Shown here piece after piece: positions 12,901 through 24,448 of a stretch of 64,000 nucleotides of DNA. Position 1 is the stretch's first letter, and each line of letters begins with the position of its first letter. The stretch is from Owenia fusiformis (Eukaryota > Annelida > Polychaeta > Sabellida > Oweniidae): assembly GCA_903813345.2 (NCBI GenBank), contig CAIIXF020000012.1:9196432-9260431 (forward strand), in the 5' to 3' direction. A program made the translations under genes and the position numbers. Below the pieces are notes generated by a model. That model was given only the letters and a program-made list of their open reading frames with translations, searched no databases and had not been told where the DNA came from.

Positions 12901-15900
12901 AGGGAAGTGGGTCGAAAATGTGATTCATATTCAAAGACAATCCTCAGTGGTTTCATGAGCAGCAGGCAATTTTCATCGGGTTTTTTCACAAAATCACCCG
13001 TTGTTCCACTAATTTTGCCTGTCGTTCCACTAATTTTGCCTGTTGTTCCACTAATTTTGCCTGTTGTTTTCATTAATTATTAGCCTGTTGTGAGAAATTC
13101 TAGTGAAACCCCCGACCCCAATATTTATTTGGAGTAATGCTTTCTTTCCAATTTCACTACCTGATTGCATGTGACATTCCAGCATTTACCAAGTTGTGAT
13201 TTTACGAACTATTTATTTAAAAGAATCAATACTCATTCTTAATTACATGGATTGGATAAATATATAGATCCAATCTACTACAAAATCTTTCTGTAGTGAA
13301 TTCAGATGGGACCAGCAGTCCAGCAAGACACCAAATTTTCAAGAGTCACCCATCTAAGATATGAATGCTTTTGATCAATGGCAATACATTTCAAAAGTTC
13401 GAATTTACACAGGCCTGTAGCCAGGGGGTAGGGGGAAGTGAGGGGTTCAGTTTCAGGCAGTGCAAGAAAACCCCCTGGTCAAAAATTCTTTCAAAATCAT
13501 GCAGTTTATCACAATTTTGACAACAATTGATTTTGGCCCAAAATTGTCATACGTAAACCACCCTGGAATTTTTTCTAAAAAGACCCCCCCCCCCCTGCAA
13601 AAGCTGGCTACGGGCCTGTCACATCTCAATAAAGGGGTTCATTTTATTTGTATCTTACAGCAAGGTTCATGACAGCAAAACATTTTCATATTGACATGTG
13701 TCGAAAATTAAGATCTTCCGATAAAATGTCTGTGAAATGCGAATTAAGCGGAATATAAGCCAAATGGGATTCACATTGTTCCGCAATTGAAAGCAGACTT
13801 TCCTGAATGATAAACAATTCATTTTGTTATTCATTCACGCATCATTCATTCAATCATTCAACTATCAATACATCCCATGTTCTTCTATGTCTTATAGTTA
13901 AATGAACATCTATTCAAATCATTTTTCTCCGCATATTGGACTTGTTATTGATGGTGTACTGATATTTACGATATCTAAATCATTTATATAAAAAGTTCGT
14001 CATGCAAATATTGAACTTCATTTATACACACAATGCTTATAAGAATTTATGGTCTTTATTTTCAACATGTTACTCTATCACAAGGTAACATTAGTACCAA
14101 CTGTATCCTTTGGCAAAAATGGTTGAGAATGTGATCGAAAACAGCCATAATTTTTTACTGGTGACCATTGTGAATTATTTTGTTCAATTGATTATGGCCT
14201 AGGCTTGGCAACTGACCCATAAAGACATATACAGACTCCGGGGAATGGAATTCATAGGCGTAGCCAGGAGGGGGTGGGAGGGTGGTGTTTAACCGATAAA
14301 AATAGAACTATTAGATAGAAGAGGAAAAGAACTTTAAAATGCTTTTTACTTGAAGCTTCTAGCTCAATTTTGAAGTAAGTTGCATCAATTTTTGTAAAAT
14401 TCAAAACAAATCTTCAATTTTTTGGGGTTTCTTTATGCCACGATTGCACCACCTCCCTGGATGAAAACTAATTTTTTTGGGGTTGTGTTTTAAAAATAAC
14501 TTCAATAAGAAAGTCTAAAATCAAGAAATAACATAATATTCTGATTTATATAGAAATACAGACAATTTAGGAATTTAGGAGGAAAGCCTTAGAATAAGTA
14601 TTGAGGCAATTTAACTAAGTATGTCTAACATGCTGTCCTATAAGGTTGATTAATTCTAAACTGCAAGAAGGGAGATGTGATGAGTATTAATATTGACTTC
14701 TGCCTACTGTATTATGGCAAATAAGAGGGTCTTCTATTGAGTAGGTACACAATTATGTCTGTATTATGTCTATATAAAAATTATGTATGTTAATATGCGG
14801 ATTGAACAAATCTTTTTAAAGTTAGAGTCATTTTAGAAAGAAATCCTGTGCTTGATATATCCCTCACTCTGGTGCGAAGGGTTTGTCCGGGAATGCCCCT
14901 ATGTAGTCTATATCTCACTCAGGGTATTCAAGGGGTTAAAAGAACAACTTCAGGGTATTTACACGACAAAATGTCACTACCTAGACACATAAAGAGTGAA
15001 AACCAATTTGTCAAAGTGAGTGAAGTTCCTTACTTTGTTGTTATAGAAACCAATATTGTCTAAATCTTAAATATGTCATCATGGTACCAGGTTACCATGA
15101 CATCTTATTTCTTCTCAGCCTTGAGATGGTAAAACGAAAGATGCTATATCAGAATGTAAACTCGTCACCTCAAAAGGGTTATAATTACATTATTACAACT
15201 TCCCTTTTGGCTTTATGGACTTTATGATGCAGGGCTATCACAAGACCTTTAGACTGTGGGGCAGCACCACAGTCTATTTAGCTCCTTCCACAACTTATTG
15301 GCAAATCATGATTGTTTCCACACTCTAAGCTTGACTTAATACACATAAACTATAATAGCGTGTATAAAATATAACTTAAATATGTAAAAGGATAAAATAT
15401 AACATAAATGATTTATCACCATTGAGCCGCCACACTGGAGTTTTCACCCACATCCTAAACATTTCCTGGTGACAGCACTGTGATGGTAGCAAAATGGGAA
15501 ATTACTCTAATACCAGTGATCTCCCCAGGATTTTTTCTCAGGTGGGTGCAAAATTCTCATTTTCACAATTCAGACCAAAATTGGTCAAAATATGCCAATT
15601 TTTCATGGTTTTTCTCATTTTCAAGTGGGTGCAAATAGGTTTTCAGGTGGGTGCAAGCCTATTTTCAAAATCTCAGGTGGGTGCTGCGCCCACTTGCTTT
15701 AATTCTGGGGAGATCACTGAATACACTCTAAGGGCAGTAACCAAGTGCAGTAATATAACCGGAGGTCACTATATTCTGGTACTCATCACATCTTTATTCA
15801 CTTGTCAGTAGCTAACCCCAGGGTTCAAAACTCACATCTGCCCAACTGCTAGTAGCAACCACTTTTTGCTCTTGGTAATCGAATCATAAAAATTGGTTGC

Positions 15901-18900
15901 CTATTTTTGGGCAAGATTTTGCTCATTTTAGTGCAAATCCTTCTTAAGTGTAACATTTTGTTATTCTTAATGTAAAATTTTGAAGATGAGGAATTTTTAG
16001 TACATTCCAGGATTTTTTTGTTATTTTTAGTTGAATATTTCATGCTCCAGCATTTTGACGTTATAAATTAACTGGATGTACTGCGCCTCAAATATTTCAA
16101 TATGGAGAGAGCACTGGGATAAATACAAAGGGCCCTGTCACTTTATGGATAGAACCTTGGAAAGGTCAGTGAAATTATGGCATTGAATTCTTTATTCCAA
16201 AATAACCATTAGGCTAGATACCCTGGAGTAAGTTTACAGTGGTCACTTTTATAAAAAGTGCTTAAGAATGGAATTTTAATAGAAAACACATAGGTAGACG
16301 TGGCACGATATCAAACTTAAAGTATAGAAACGCTGGAAAATTGAAACATGGGAAAGCAATAGAGCGAAAGAATCACAAACAGAGGGTAAAATATTCATAG
16401 GATGGTGCTATACTGTTGATGGTCTTCTATTGTTACAACACAACATGACCCAGAATTAAATATTGAAAGCTGAAGAACAAGCTTTGTTAAGTGCTTGCTA
16501 TCATTAGTTTCTATCAAGGCACTTTCTTAAATTAACAGAGATTTAGTGAACTAACAGGGATGCTTTGATATAAGAAAGAACATTGTTTCAACTGTTTTAT
16601 AAAATGTAATTACAAAGGTTTTAAAATGTTTTAAAATGTGAAGAACTCTTAATTAGTCCCTGGCTCTAAATATCTTGAAGTTCTTGTTTGATTGATAAAG
16701 AATGAATGAATACTGTACAAATAGCAAGTTTCTTCACTATAATCTGATGCTGGAGTCTAGCACTTGTGTGTCTGTTTACCAATTTCTTTTACTTGAGGAA
16801 GCTAGCCTGGTGCACTAGTACATGTTTTCATGTATTCATACCACATGTTTGTGTAAACGCTAGCTATATATCAGCATTTAAAATGTCTGTCTGTTAATTC
16901 TTATATGACACCCGTTTTTCTTTATAATATGAATCACTATCTAATTATTTTTGCATCTCTATAATTCAAAGTGTTAACTACATGTCTGTTAAGTTAGTTA
17001 CTTGATAATTACATATAATTAACTCGTATAGCATGTGGTTTATAACATTCCCATCATGATCCCTTCACAAGGGTAATGTCTACGTAGTAATAATTCAAGG
17101 GTAGTAGATCACACTGAAAACACAATCGAACTAGAGATACTGTAATTAAAACATACAGTGTACCCTTATTTGCACCAATTCAATATAACAGAAAATCGTG
17201 AAATATTCGAATATGTTAACCAAGGCATAACTCCATTATGGTTTATTAGGTAAAACGAGGTTGCGTCATGTGCAAAAATCAAAATGAGCCAAAAACACTG
17301 GAGAGAAAACAATTGCTGATTTGGCTGTATAGTAAAACCTGTCTAATTTGAACCTCACTGGGAACTGGCCAAAGTGTTCGAATTAGCAGGTGTTCACATT
17401 TCAAGGTCAAACATGAAGGTCAATGGGAGATAACAAATTTGGTAATGAGAAGTGTACATATTAGACAGATGTTCACATTGAGATGTGTACATATTAGACA
17501 GACGTTCACATTGATATGTGTACATATTAGACAGGCGTTCACATTGAGATGTGTATCATTAGACAGGCATTCACATTGAGATGTGTACATATTAAACAGG
17601 CGTTCACATTGAGATGTATATATATTAAACAGGCGTTCACATTGAAATGTGTACATATTAGACAGGCGTTCATATTGAGATGTGTACATATTAGACAGGC
17701 GTTCACATTGAGATGTGTACATATTAAACAGGCGTTCACATTGAGATGTATACATATTAAACAGGCGTTCACATTGAGATGTATACATATTAAACAGGCG
17801 TTCACATTGAAATGTGTACATATTAGACAGGCATTCATATTGAGATGTGTACATATTAGACAGGCGTTCGAATATACAGGTTTCACTGTACATTGTATTA
17901 GAAGAGTTCATTCCGAGATCAATTATTGAGTTCAAAATTTTCACCACCTGTTCATATCAAGAGCCCAGGTCACCCTCAAATAAAAGGTCGCAACATTTTC
18001 TACTTTAAAACATTAAATCGAGTAGAAAAGGGACATTTATCAAAAAAAAATACTGACAAGTATAATGGATAAAAATACATCTTTAATTATAAAGAATCTA
18101 ATAAAATCAAATTGTTTATTCAAATTTATCAAAACTACAAATGACCAGAATGTGATTTTTAAATATAGGCTCAAATTGATTTATACTCTAGCACTTAATG
18201 GCAATTAGTATCAAGAATAAATTGAATATACATTAAATGAATGACTATAATGATTACTTTATTTCTTCTCTGGGTTTTCAGTATTGCATCAATAAGGGGT
18301 TAACCAGTCTTGAATTAATAAGGAGTCTTCAAGAAGAAATGCAGAATTTGGTTGATCTCATATGGAGATTTTCCAATCATAGATACTAGTATTCCGTAAT
18401 TCCGCGGCGTGGACGGGATTTGACAAAACTTCAATTTTTGCAGAATCCCTGATTTTCATGAAAATCCCGCGGAAGTACCAGAATTTCCAGAAATTACATA
18501 TTTTACGATCTCCTATGCGGGGTATTTGAAGAGTGTCTGTTTATGTCCAACAATCAATCATTATTGAGTACAAGTACGATTTCACCGTGAAATTCAACAT
18601 TCTATCACGTTTAAATTCGCTAAAGCGAGTTCGCTAATGACGCGCAGTTCTTACCTAGAAAGTAGCTGACTTCCGTTTCCGTTTTTCATCGTTTTAAAAG
18701 ATTGCAGAATTTGGACTTTTTTTGAAAATTTGTGCAGAATTTCGATTTTCTCCTTGCAGAATTTGCTTTTTTTCTTGCAGAATTTTGATTTTAATAAGTG
18801 ATTTTCAGCCTCTTTAATACAGCGTTTCCATAAGAATTTTTAACAGGCAAAACAAGGCATTGACATGCAAAATATCACCACTGGCTATTTGTTACAGACA

Positions 18901-21900
18901 CTGACTGCCAAACATCAACCACCAAACACCAAGTGCCAAACATCATCCACAAAAAAGTTGGAGACTATAACAATATGTCATCACAAGTGGAAGTGACATA
19001 ACAAATGAAGAACAGGCAAGATTGTTGAAAAGAACAAGGTAACAAGAAACAGTTAAGCAAACTTCTAAATAAAAAAGCTGGCAATGTGAAGAAAATTGCA
19101 TATGTTCCCAGTTGCTAGTGCAACTCCAGCTCTTATTTTTAGAGCAAAATTCAAAACCTCTGGAATTATAGACCATATTGTTTCTTAACAAGGTCATGTG
19201 CTATCAAAGTTGTAATCAATTCAGAAGATAGTGTTATGCACTTTCGTTTTGATAACCTTGCTTAAAAATACCCAAACTCATCAGTTAGGACACTACACTC
19301 TGACTGAAGGATTGAACAAATGACATTCAACCAATCAGTGAATACCACAGACCCTCATGAACACAACGAACAATTCTTAAGGAATGATACTCTGATTGGC
19401 TGGATGCCTTAGAATGGTGAATCCAGGACTTGGACGCTAATGTAACAAGTTTAAGATGAAGTCAACCACACAGGGTAGGCTACAGTACTAGAGAAATTAA
19501 GGTCAAAATAACAAGTCGCTTGGTACTGATAATACAATCCATGCCATATTGTTTGTATCTACTTACTCGAATTATACAACCTAAGAGTGATAACTTCATG
19601 TTTGTAGCCTATAATACTCCTTGTTAATTCTTAAGATCTTATATAGTTTAACATTAAAAGACAAGACTACAGTGACATTCCAAAGGTAACAATTTTAAAG
19701 AGGTGACCTAGAATGACAGCTTGAAATAATTTGTTGAGGAGTACAGGGGTTCCTAACCCCTAATCCCCCCCCCCAATTCCTGGCCAAATGTTCTTTCAAA
19801 ACCATACAGTTTTTCACTGTTTGAGCACTTTTCAAATGATTAAATTGTCAAATTTTAACCCACTGGAATTTTTTCACTAACAAGCAAAATATCACTTCTT
19901 GTCATTTGTTACAGACACCAAACACCAACCAACCTCCAAAAAAGTGGACACTTCAACAATATGTTACCACTTCTGATGGTGACATAAAAACTGAACCCCC
20001 TTGGAAAAATCTGACTTTCGGCTTGGAGTATTATCTTGAGAGCACATAGCCATAAGTCATATAAAATGTTTAAACCTGCACATCGCTCCAAAACGCACTC
20101 TTGGGTTGTTTCGGGGGTGAACTTTATCATTTTGAGCTTAATGAAAGATTATAGAATGATGAACAAATGGGGCAAATCTTGTGTAGAAATACTTACGATA
20201 AATGTGTCATTTCAAAGATTTTTCATTGAATTGCTTCGATCGGCGCTGACGATATGATTTCGGAAAGGTTTCTAAATGAAGAACGTGACGTCACTTCCGA
20301 ATCATAGCATTCAAAATAAGTAGCTTTTAATTACTTCAACCATTCATAAAACATGGTGGTGTAACGGTAGAATTCTCGCTTAGCACGCGGGAAACAAGGA
20401 TAGTACCAGGTTTCATTTTTGTTTCTTATCCAAAATTACATGTTTTTATTAATGTTTTGAGTCTAAAAATCAAAAACAAAAATGAATGAGAAATGTGCAG
20501 AAATACAATTGTACAATGAAATGTGCAGAAAAGATTTTGGACAAAAATACAAAATTGCCACCTTAAAATGAACCCAACATACACATAAACAAAACTGTAT
20601 TGCTGTTTTACATAAGCTTTACTCCAAAAATTCCAAACCAATCCGTCAAGAGATTGACCCTGTAAGGAACAGACTATTTACAAAACTCAAAAGAATAAAA
20701 TGCACCGAACTATAGTTGATTAAGTTGGTGAACGGGTAAAATTTAACTGATGTCATCTTAGTAAATGATAAATAGCATTTTTCAAGAATTTATTAGCAAG
20801 AGTAATAAATGACGTCATGAGCGAGTCTTATATCAAATATAAAGAAATACATGACAGTATGAATAAACACATCGAATGTAGCAGAGTTCTTTTAAATGTA
20901 AAATGACTAGGAGTCAAGAGTTAAAAGTATATCATAATGACTTTGAAACTAAAGCTAATAACTAGAACTTTTACTTTAGTATAATGTCAAGGCAACCATG
21001 TTAAGGATACAATCTTTTACACCAAAATGAAAAAAAATTGGTTGGAAGAAAATTGTTTAATAACAACTTCTTCGAATATGTGATAGTGCAAATAATATGA
21101 ATTTTTCAACAAGCCAGGTCAATAAAAACATCAGAAAATATAAAAGGGTATAAGTCAATCGAGACACTTGACCTTCATTGAATGTTCTTGTAGTAGGTCA
21201 TGGTGACCAAGGTATCTAGGTCAACTTTTACTAGAGATTTTAACTTTGATTTTTACCATAATGAATGGTAGTCATAATGAAATAGACTACAAAAATAACA
21301 TTGTTAGGGCACTGTGAATAATAAAAGCAAAAGAAAACTGGAATTGAAAACACTGAGCTGCGTGTCAATAAGAAGTTATCATAATACTTCACTCTATAAC
21401 GCACAAATTCTTTCTCAAAGTTGAAATTCATACACAAGTAAGTAACTCATCCAAAATCTCAACTCAAAATACCCAAAAATTATTACTCATATCATAAATG
21501 CACGTCCTGAGCAAAAATGAATACTGGGTTCTAGAGCAGGAAACTTATTTTCAAAGAAGTTTCAGTTTTGAATAAGTTTCCTATAATGATTTAGCATTTA
21601 TTTGTCTATCATACATAACATAATGGAGAAATCAGGAAATGTTGTGAATTAGGGTTTCCCATGATAAATAGACTCCTGATATTGAATCCACAAAACGTAC
21701 CTTTGAGTTGTGAGGCAATCAAATTGTCCACATTTGATGGTTCCTCCCCATACCAAAATATCCACAATTCTTTAGGATGATCTTTGGGCTGACTTTCTGA
21801 TGCACATTTTCTTCCACGTCTCCAAACGCAAAGTATATCAGATTGAAGACACCTGGTATATGATTTGAGTACTGGATCTTCTAAAGGATCCGTACAAAAT

Positions 21901-22509
21901 TCTTCTGTCCCGAGACTGCGCCACTTTATCCCACATAGATCAGTCTAAATTGAAAATTGAAATTTTTGCTAACCATAAGATATTATGCAACATATATTAT
22001 CAGTCTTGGACTAAGGCCATCAGTGTGCAATGGGAAAGTTCAAAATCAGGTCACGAGTTCACAAAATGATAAATGTGATTATTAACTAAAATCATACAAT
22101 ACTAAGATAAGCCTTAGAACTAAGAATACAAGTTATGTTATCTAGGGTAGTCATTCCATGTGGTTGTTGTAAGTTTCATATTAAAAATGAATTTTGAAAG
22201 TAAATGTGACCCATTTGATTTTGAACTGAAAATGATCATATCATGGAATTTTTGGCATTGTTCAATAAATTTCTTAAAATATTTCAACACTTTATAGTCC
22301 TTGTTCTTGCACAAAAATTAGCACAGCTTTAAGCTTACATATCAAACTATGTCACGAAAGGGTTAAAATACATAATAAAACATGTGTTAGTGCTTTATTC
22401 AAGGTTTTACTGACCAATTTCAAATTTATGAAAAACTTACGAGTGCAAATAAGTTTGTGTGGCAGTCCTCAAGACTACAGCCGTTTCCAGCTGGACTTTG
22501 AAAACTCAT
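251..22509 (-). CDS. MED13: MED13, Mediator kinase-module subunit (N-terminal half, 16 exons)
   Basis: MED13 links the CDK8/cyclin C/MED12 kinase module to core Mediator and represses RNA polymerase II transcription in the nucleus. I assembled 16 exons in order: 22441-22509, 21701-21945, 12772-12856, 10443-10532, 10133-10278, 9784-9969, 9335-9572, 8916-9005, 7907-8590, 7422-7656, 3565-3634, 3042-3178, 2553-2658, 1840-2015, 1307-1518 and 251-957. All have GT donors and AG acceptors, and the reading phase agrees at every junction. The only break is one extra base in exon 2. About 1,158 codons are present against roughly 2,000-2,200 for the family, so the C-terminal half lies left of base 251. 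Hallmarks are [37 protein letters not shown] and [11 protein letters not shown]13 and MED13L are not separated in invertebrates, so the symbol covers the single ancestral gene. Confidence 0.93.
1307..8590 (-). CDS. MED13: MED13 exons 9-15: low-complexity central linker
   Basis: Exon 9 (7907-8590, 684 nt) is the largest of this block. It is rich in Ser, Pro, Gln and Lys, with repeated acidic lysine patches such as KQEKPD and IKTEP that resemble SUMO-consensus sites; that reading is inference. Exon 10 keeps HDPYEF. Exon 12 keeps [13 protein letters not shown], a family signature. Exon 14 keeps [11 protein letters not shown], and exon 15 keeps KPSWQYP. Between these islands the sequence is poorly conserved, as is usual for the disordered middle of MED13. 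Exons 10-15 are small and separated by short introns, except intron 10 (3635-7421), which holds two minisatellites and several repeats. Confidence 0.9.
3651..3898. repeat. 20-bp minisatellite in MED13 intron 10
   Basis: The unit is ACACAATAACTGACAGTGTC, about 12 copies with point variants. It begins 17 bases from the exon 11 acceptor (3634/3635), so it fills the region where the branch point of this intron must lie. Confidence 0.9.
5894..6083. repeat. 30-bp minisatellite in MED13 intron 10
   Basis: The unit AAAATAACTGGAATCTTCTA plus GATTAATCTG repeats just over six times and is nearly perfect except for the last copy (GATCAATCTG). Low divergence suggests recent expansion. Confidence 0.9.
8916..22509 (-). 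CDS. MED13: MED13 exons 1-8: conserved N-terminal domain
   Basis: Start codon at 22509, chosen because the first residues ([19 protein letters not shown]) lead straight into the family motif SLEDCH and the exon ends in a consensus gtaagt donor. Exon 2 gives GIKWR and LCVWRRG. Exon 3 gives [16 protein letters not shown]. Exon 4 gives GRWFVQPYN. Exon 5 gives [15 protein letters not shown]. Exon 6 gives [15 protein letters not shown] and ends in SVIEVIVG. Exon 7 continues with [14 protein letters not shown]. Exon 8 gives VWDFQPP and a CGCQK cysteine pair. Together this is the whole folded N-terminal domain, about 383 residues. Intron 2 is the longest at 8.8 kb. Confidence 0.92.
12495..12706. mobile_element. 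hAT-like MITE, minus-oriented copy
   Basis: Ends CAGTGATCTCCC and GGGGAGAACACTG. The interior has the repeated GTGGGTGCAAA-type motif in reverse complement (TTTGCACCCAC). It is the reverse-oriented relative of 15514-15719. It lies 66 bases from MED13 exon 3. Confidence 0.65.
13410..13619. mobile_element. GTAGCCAGG-type MITE
   Basis: Ends CAGGCCTGTAGCCAGGGGG and GGCTACGGGCCTG form a terminal inverted repeat. The interior has poly-C/poly-G runs and TTGGCCCAAAATTGTCA. The same family occurs at 28770-28912 and 59633-59847, with diverged relatives at about 14257-14470, 19748-19880 and 55998-56185. Confidence 0.65.
15514..15719. mobile_element. hAT-like MITE, plus-oriented copy
   Basis: Perfect 13-base ends CAGTGATCTCCCC and GGGGAGATCACTG. 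The interior carries CAGGTGGGTGCAA repeated three or four times. The family is judged from end sequence and size only. Confidence 0.65.
17331..17888. mobile_element. pogo-like MITE, copy 1, swollen by an internal minisatellite
   Basis: The left end AGTAAAACCTGTCTAATTTG and right end AATATACAGGTTTCACTG match the short copy at 25522-25695. Between them lies a 33-base tandem array. It lies in MED13 intron 2. Confidence 0.7.
17452..17870. repeat. 33-bp minisatellite (about 13 copies)
   Basis: The unit is GTGTACATATTAGACAGGCG followed by TTCACATTGAGAT, with small variants (TATACATATTAAACAGG) and one 3-base-short copy. Because 33 is a multiple of three, both strands stay open and give spurious repetitive proteins ([11 protein letters not shown] on minus). 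Confidence 0.9.
20351..20424 (+). pseudogene. tRNA-Gly-like sequence with AGC in the anticodon loop
   Basis: The 5' two-thirds resembles animal tRNA-Gly(GCC): the D-arm part GGTAGAATTCTCGC and the anticodon stem CTCGC/GCGGG are intact. The seven-base loop reads TTAGCAC (AGC, alanine). The T-arm is degenerate (AGGATAGTACC) and the acceptor stem hardly pairs. It is probably a tRNA relic or the head of a SINE, inside MED13 intron 2. Confidence 0.35.
21701..21945 (-). pseudogene. MED13: MED13 exon 2 with a net +1 frameshift
   Basis: The exon must be 3n+1 long to keep phase between exon 1 (phase 0) and exon 3, but it is 245 nt. From the acceptor the frame reads [15 protein letters not shown]. The conserved continuation, from [12 protein letters not shown] through ELWIFWYG, lies in the next frame. 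The shift lies between about 21895 and 21930, beside an AAATTTT run. Staying in the first frame gives a stop soon after. All other exons are intact, so a base-calling or assembly error is more likely than a dead gene. Confidence 0.75.
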
Positions 22510-22788
22510 ACTAAATCCATGGCTTCACCGACCTACAAACTTTCTTTGGAGCTCATTTGAGCTTCGACAATGCCATAAATCCTGAAATATTTGATGAAGT
22601 ATCCGATTATTCGCATAAAATGGCGACAGTAATGGCGAATTTCAGAATAACAAGGCGGCCTGGGTGCAGAGATCTGATTGGTCGAAATTGGTCACGTGAA
22701 CGTTTGACCTACAAAATTAAAGATGGTGGTCAAGGCTACACAAAAAATTTAAAATATCTTGAAAAAGTTCGAATTTCTGCTTTCCAGC
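22510..22788. promoter_or_regulatory. Shared divergent promoter of MED13 and BLTP2
   Basis: Only 279 bases lie between the MED13 start codon (22509, minus) and the BLTP2 start codon (22789, plus), so both 5' leaders and any core promoter must fit here. Visible motifs are two ATGGCG elements (22617-22637), the first in the YY1-like context AAAATGGCGAC; two inverted CCAAT boxes (GATTGGTC at 22676, ATTGGTCA at 22687); and a CACGTG E-box at 22693-22698. No TATA box is evident. Clustered YY1 and CCAAT motifs between head-to-head housekeeping genes are a familiar pattern of bidirectional promoters. That function is inferred here. Confidence 0.6.
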
Positions 22789-24448
22789 ATGAGTACAATT
22801 ATCTGGCTACCATTGGTGTTACTAGGAATTCTCTGGCTGATAACTAGGTATGTAAATCAGGTATAAAAAGATAAGAATAATGACAAAAAACATCGCATAA
22901 ACTTTCAAATTTTGCAGAAGTTGTGCACTTTCACTTCCTTTTTAGGCTAAATTTTTAGTCTATTACTGTTTTAAAATTGTGCACTACAAAAATAAAAATA
23001 AAGATAAAAATTGAAACCATTTTATTGTATTTATTTTCAAATGCTTATGTACTTTTTATTAATGACCAAATTTGAAATGACCATTCACCTCTGCTTATCT
23101 CAAGTGACACTTGAAAGTGGCTCCATTATGCCCTCCCAAGACCAGGGCATAGAAGATGGTCTTGGAACTAGATACAGTAGCCCAAGAGGTTCTTCTTTAA
23201 TTTACGTGTTTGTGTACTGAACATGATGGAACTTTAATGCTGCCTTTGGTCACTTGATACATTGATTTCACTTTGTACTTGTATCACTTGTTCTTTTATT
23301 CACTCGTCTAATTCTTGTTTTTTATTTCTTAAGCAGTACAAAATGAGCAGGCATTTTATCAGCAGCAGTCAACATCTACTTGTTTTCGTGATTATAATCT
23401 TTTGTTTTGAAAAGTTTTAGTAATTTTCCATGTTTGAACCAGAATTTTCTCTGTTGTTTAATTAATTGTCACTTCTGTGCAAGGCAACTGGGCTATGTGT
23501 ATATTTGTCTCCCTGTGTTTTTCTGATTACCTTGGTTCTAGAAATCTAGTTACGAAACTGTATTTGATTAAATTAAAACAAAAGAATGCACTCAAGCCCT
23601 AAGCACTTCTCATCATGTATTGCTCATCAATGTGGTTTATTTTTCTTCAACTGTAGCACATTTAATACCTTTGCATTCTTTCAACTTCACTTCTTAAAAT
23701 ATAGCTCCTTCTTCACTCTTTCAGTTTACAATAAATCTCTGATCTCACCAAGCCAATCAGAGTTTGTCGTCGAAATAGGTATGACTTGCTTCATGGTCAT
23801 TTCCTTTGATATCCCCGCAAAGTTAATGAGCATGTATTTAGCACGTGTTCCTTCCACTTTGCTGATTGGTTGAGAAAGGGTCAGAGTGGTAGATTTTAAA
23901 TTATTTATTACCCGGGCTGTCACAGGCACCAATTTTGGGGCAGGGCTGCTGAACTGTTATATAGTCTATACTAGGAAGAGGGTAGTTTATTACTATACTC
24001 TGTGCACAGGGTACACATTTTGTGATTTCTGTTCTTATAAAAAGTTAATAACCAAATTTGCTGTCATCGAATCATCACTCCAGCTACAAGAGAGATACAA
24101 GCCTCATATTTTATATTGATATTTTATATTGAAATGAATCCTTGACTCAAATAAAGTTTCATGAATGAACCCTTAAGTTCACCCAAAATGTATTTTAGTA
24201 ATGAAATATAAATTACACTTTCATGGTCAAAAATCACTAAATCAGATGACAGGCAATGTATTCAACTCATTTCACTTAAAATTCAATAAAAATCTAAAAA
24301 GAACTCATTTCTCATATGTTTCAGGATAACAGCATGGGTCTTATGCTACATCTTTAGAAAGTATGTCAACATTGAGGCAAAGTTTGGAACAATTGGATTG
24401 TTCACATTCAAGAATGTTCAATTTGTGCTGAGCAATGGTACTGTATTG
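22789..24448 (+). CDS. BLTP2: BLTP2 exons 1-2: ER membrane anchor and start of the lipid-transfer groove
   Basis: The start at 22789 gives MSTIIWLPLVLLGILWLITR, and exon 2 continues with ITAWVLCYIFRKY. Together they form one N-terminal hydrophobic segment (residues about 3-30) followed by basic residues, as expected for the ER anchor of this family. Exon 2 then gives a chorein-like opening (FGTIGLFTFKNVQFVL) and exon 3 gives DIERLWLSSSF. A larger plus-strand open frame beginning at 22557 overlaps this exon in another phase and does not match the family. Intron 1 (22848-24324) shows nothing recognisable. Confidence 0.9.

Larger units (their letters stand above)
12857..21700. other. MED13 intron 2 (8.8 kb), repeat-rich, no gene seen
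   Basis: Holds a GTAGCCAGG MITE (13410-13619), a hAT-like MITE (15514-15719), the pogo-like MITE with minisatellite (17331-17888), two dispersed-repeat copies (18866 and 19886), a tRNA-like relic (20351) and two TGACGTCA palindromes. Stretches 16100-17300 and 20700-21700 show nothing I can name. No open frame matches a known protein. Confidence 0.7.

Noticed and set aside
17420-17947. Long repetitive open frames on both strands
   Set aside because: Product of a 33-base tandem repeat whose period is divisible by three; not a repeat protein.
22557-22847. 96-codon plus-strand open frame across the divergent promoter
   Set aside because: The BLTP2 N-terminus, with its hydrophobic anchor and in-phase splice to exon 2, is read in a different frame from 22789; this frame matches nothing.
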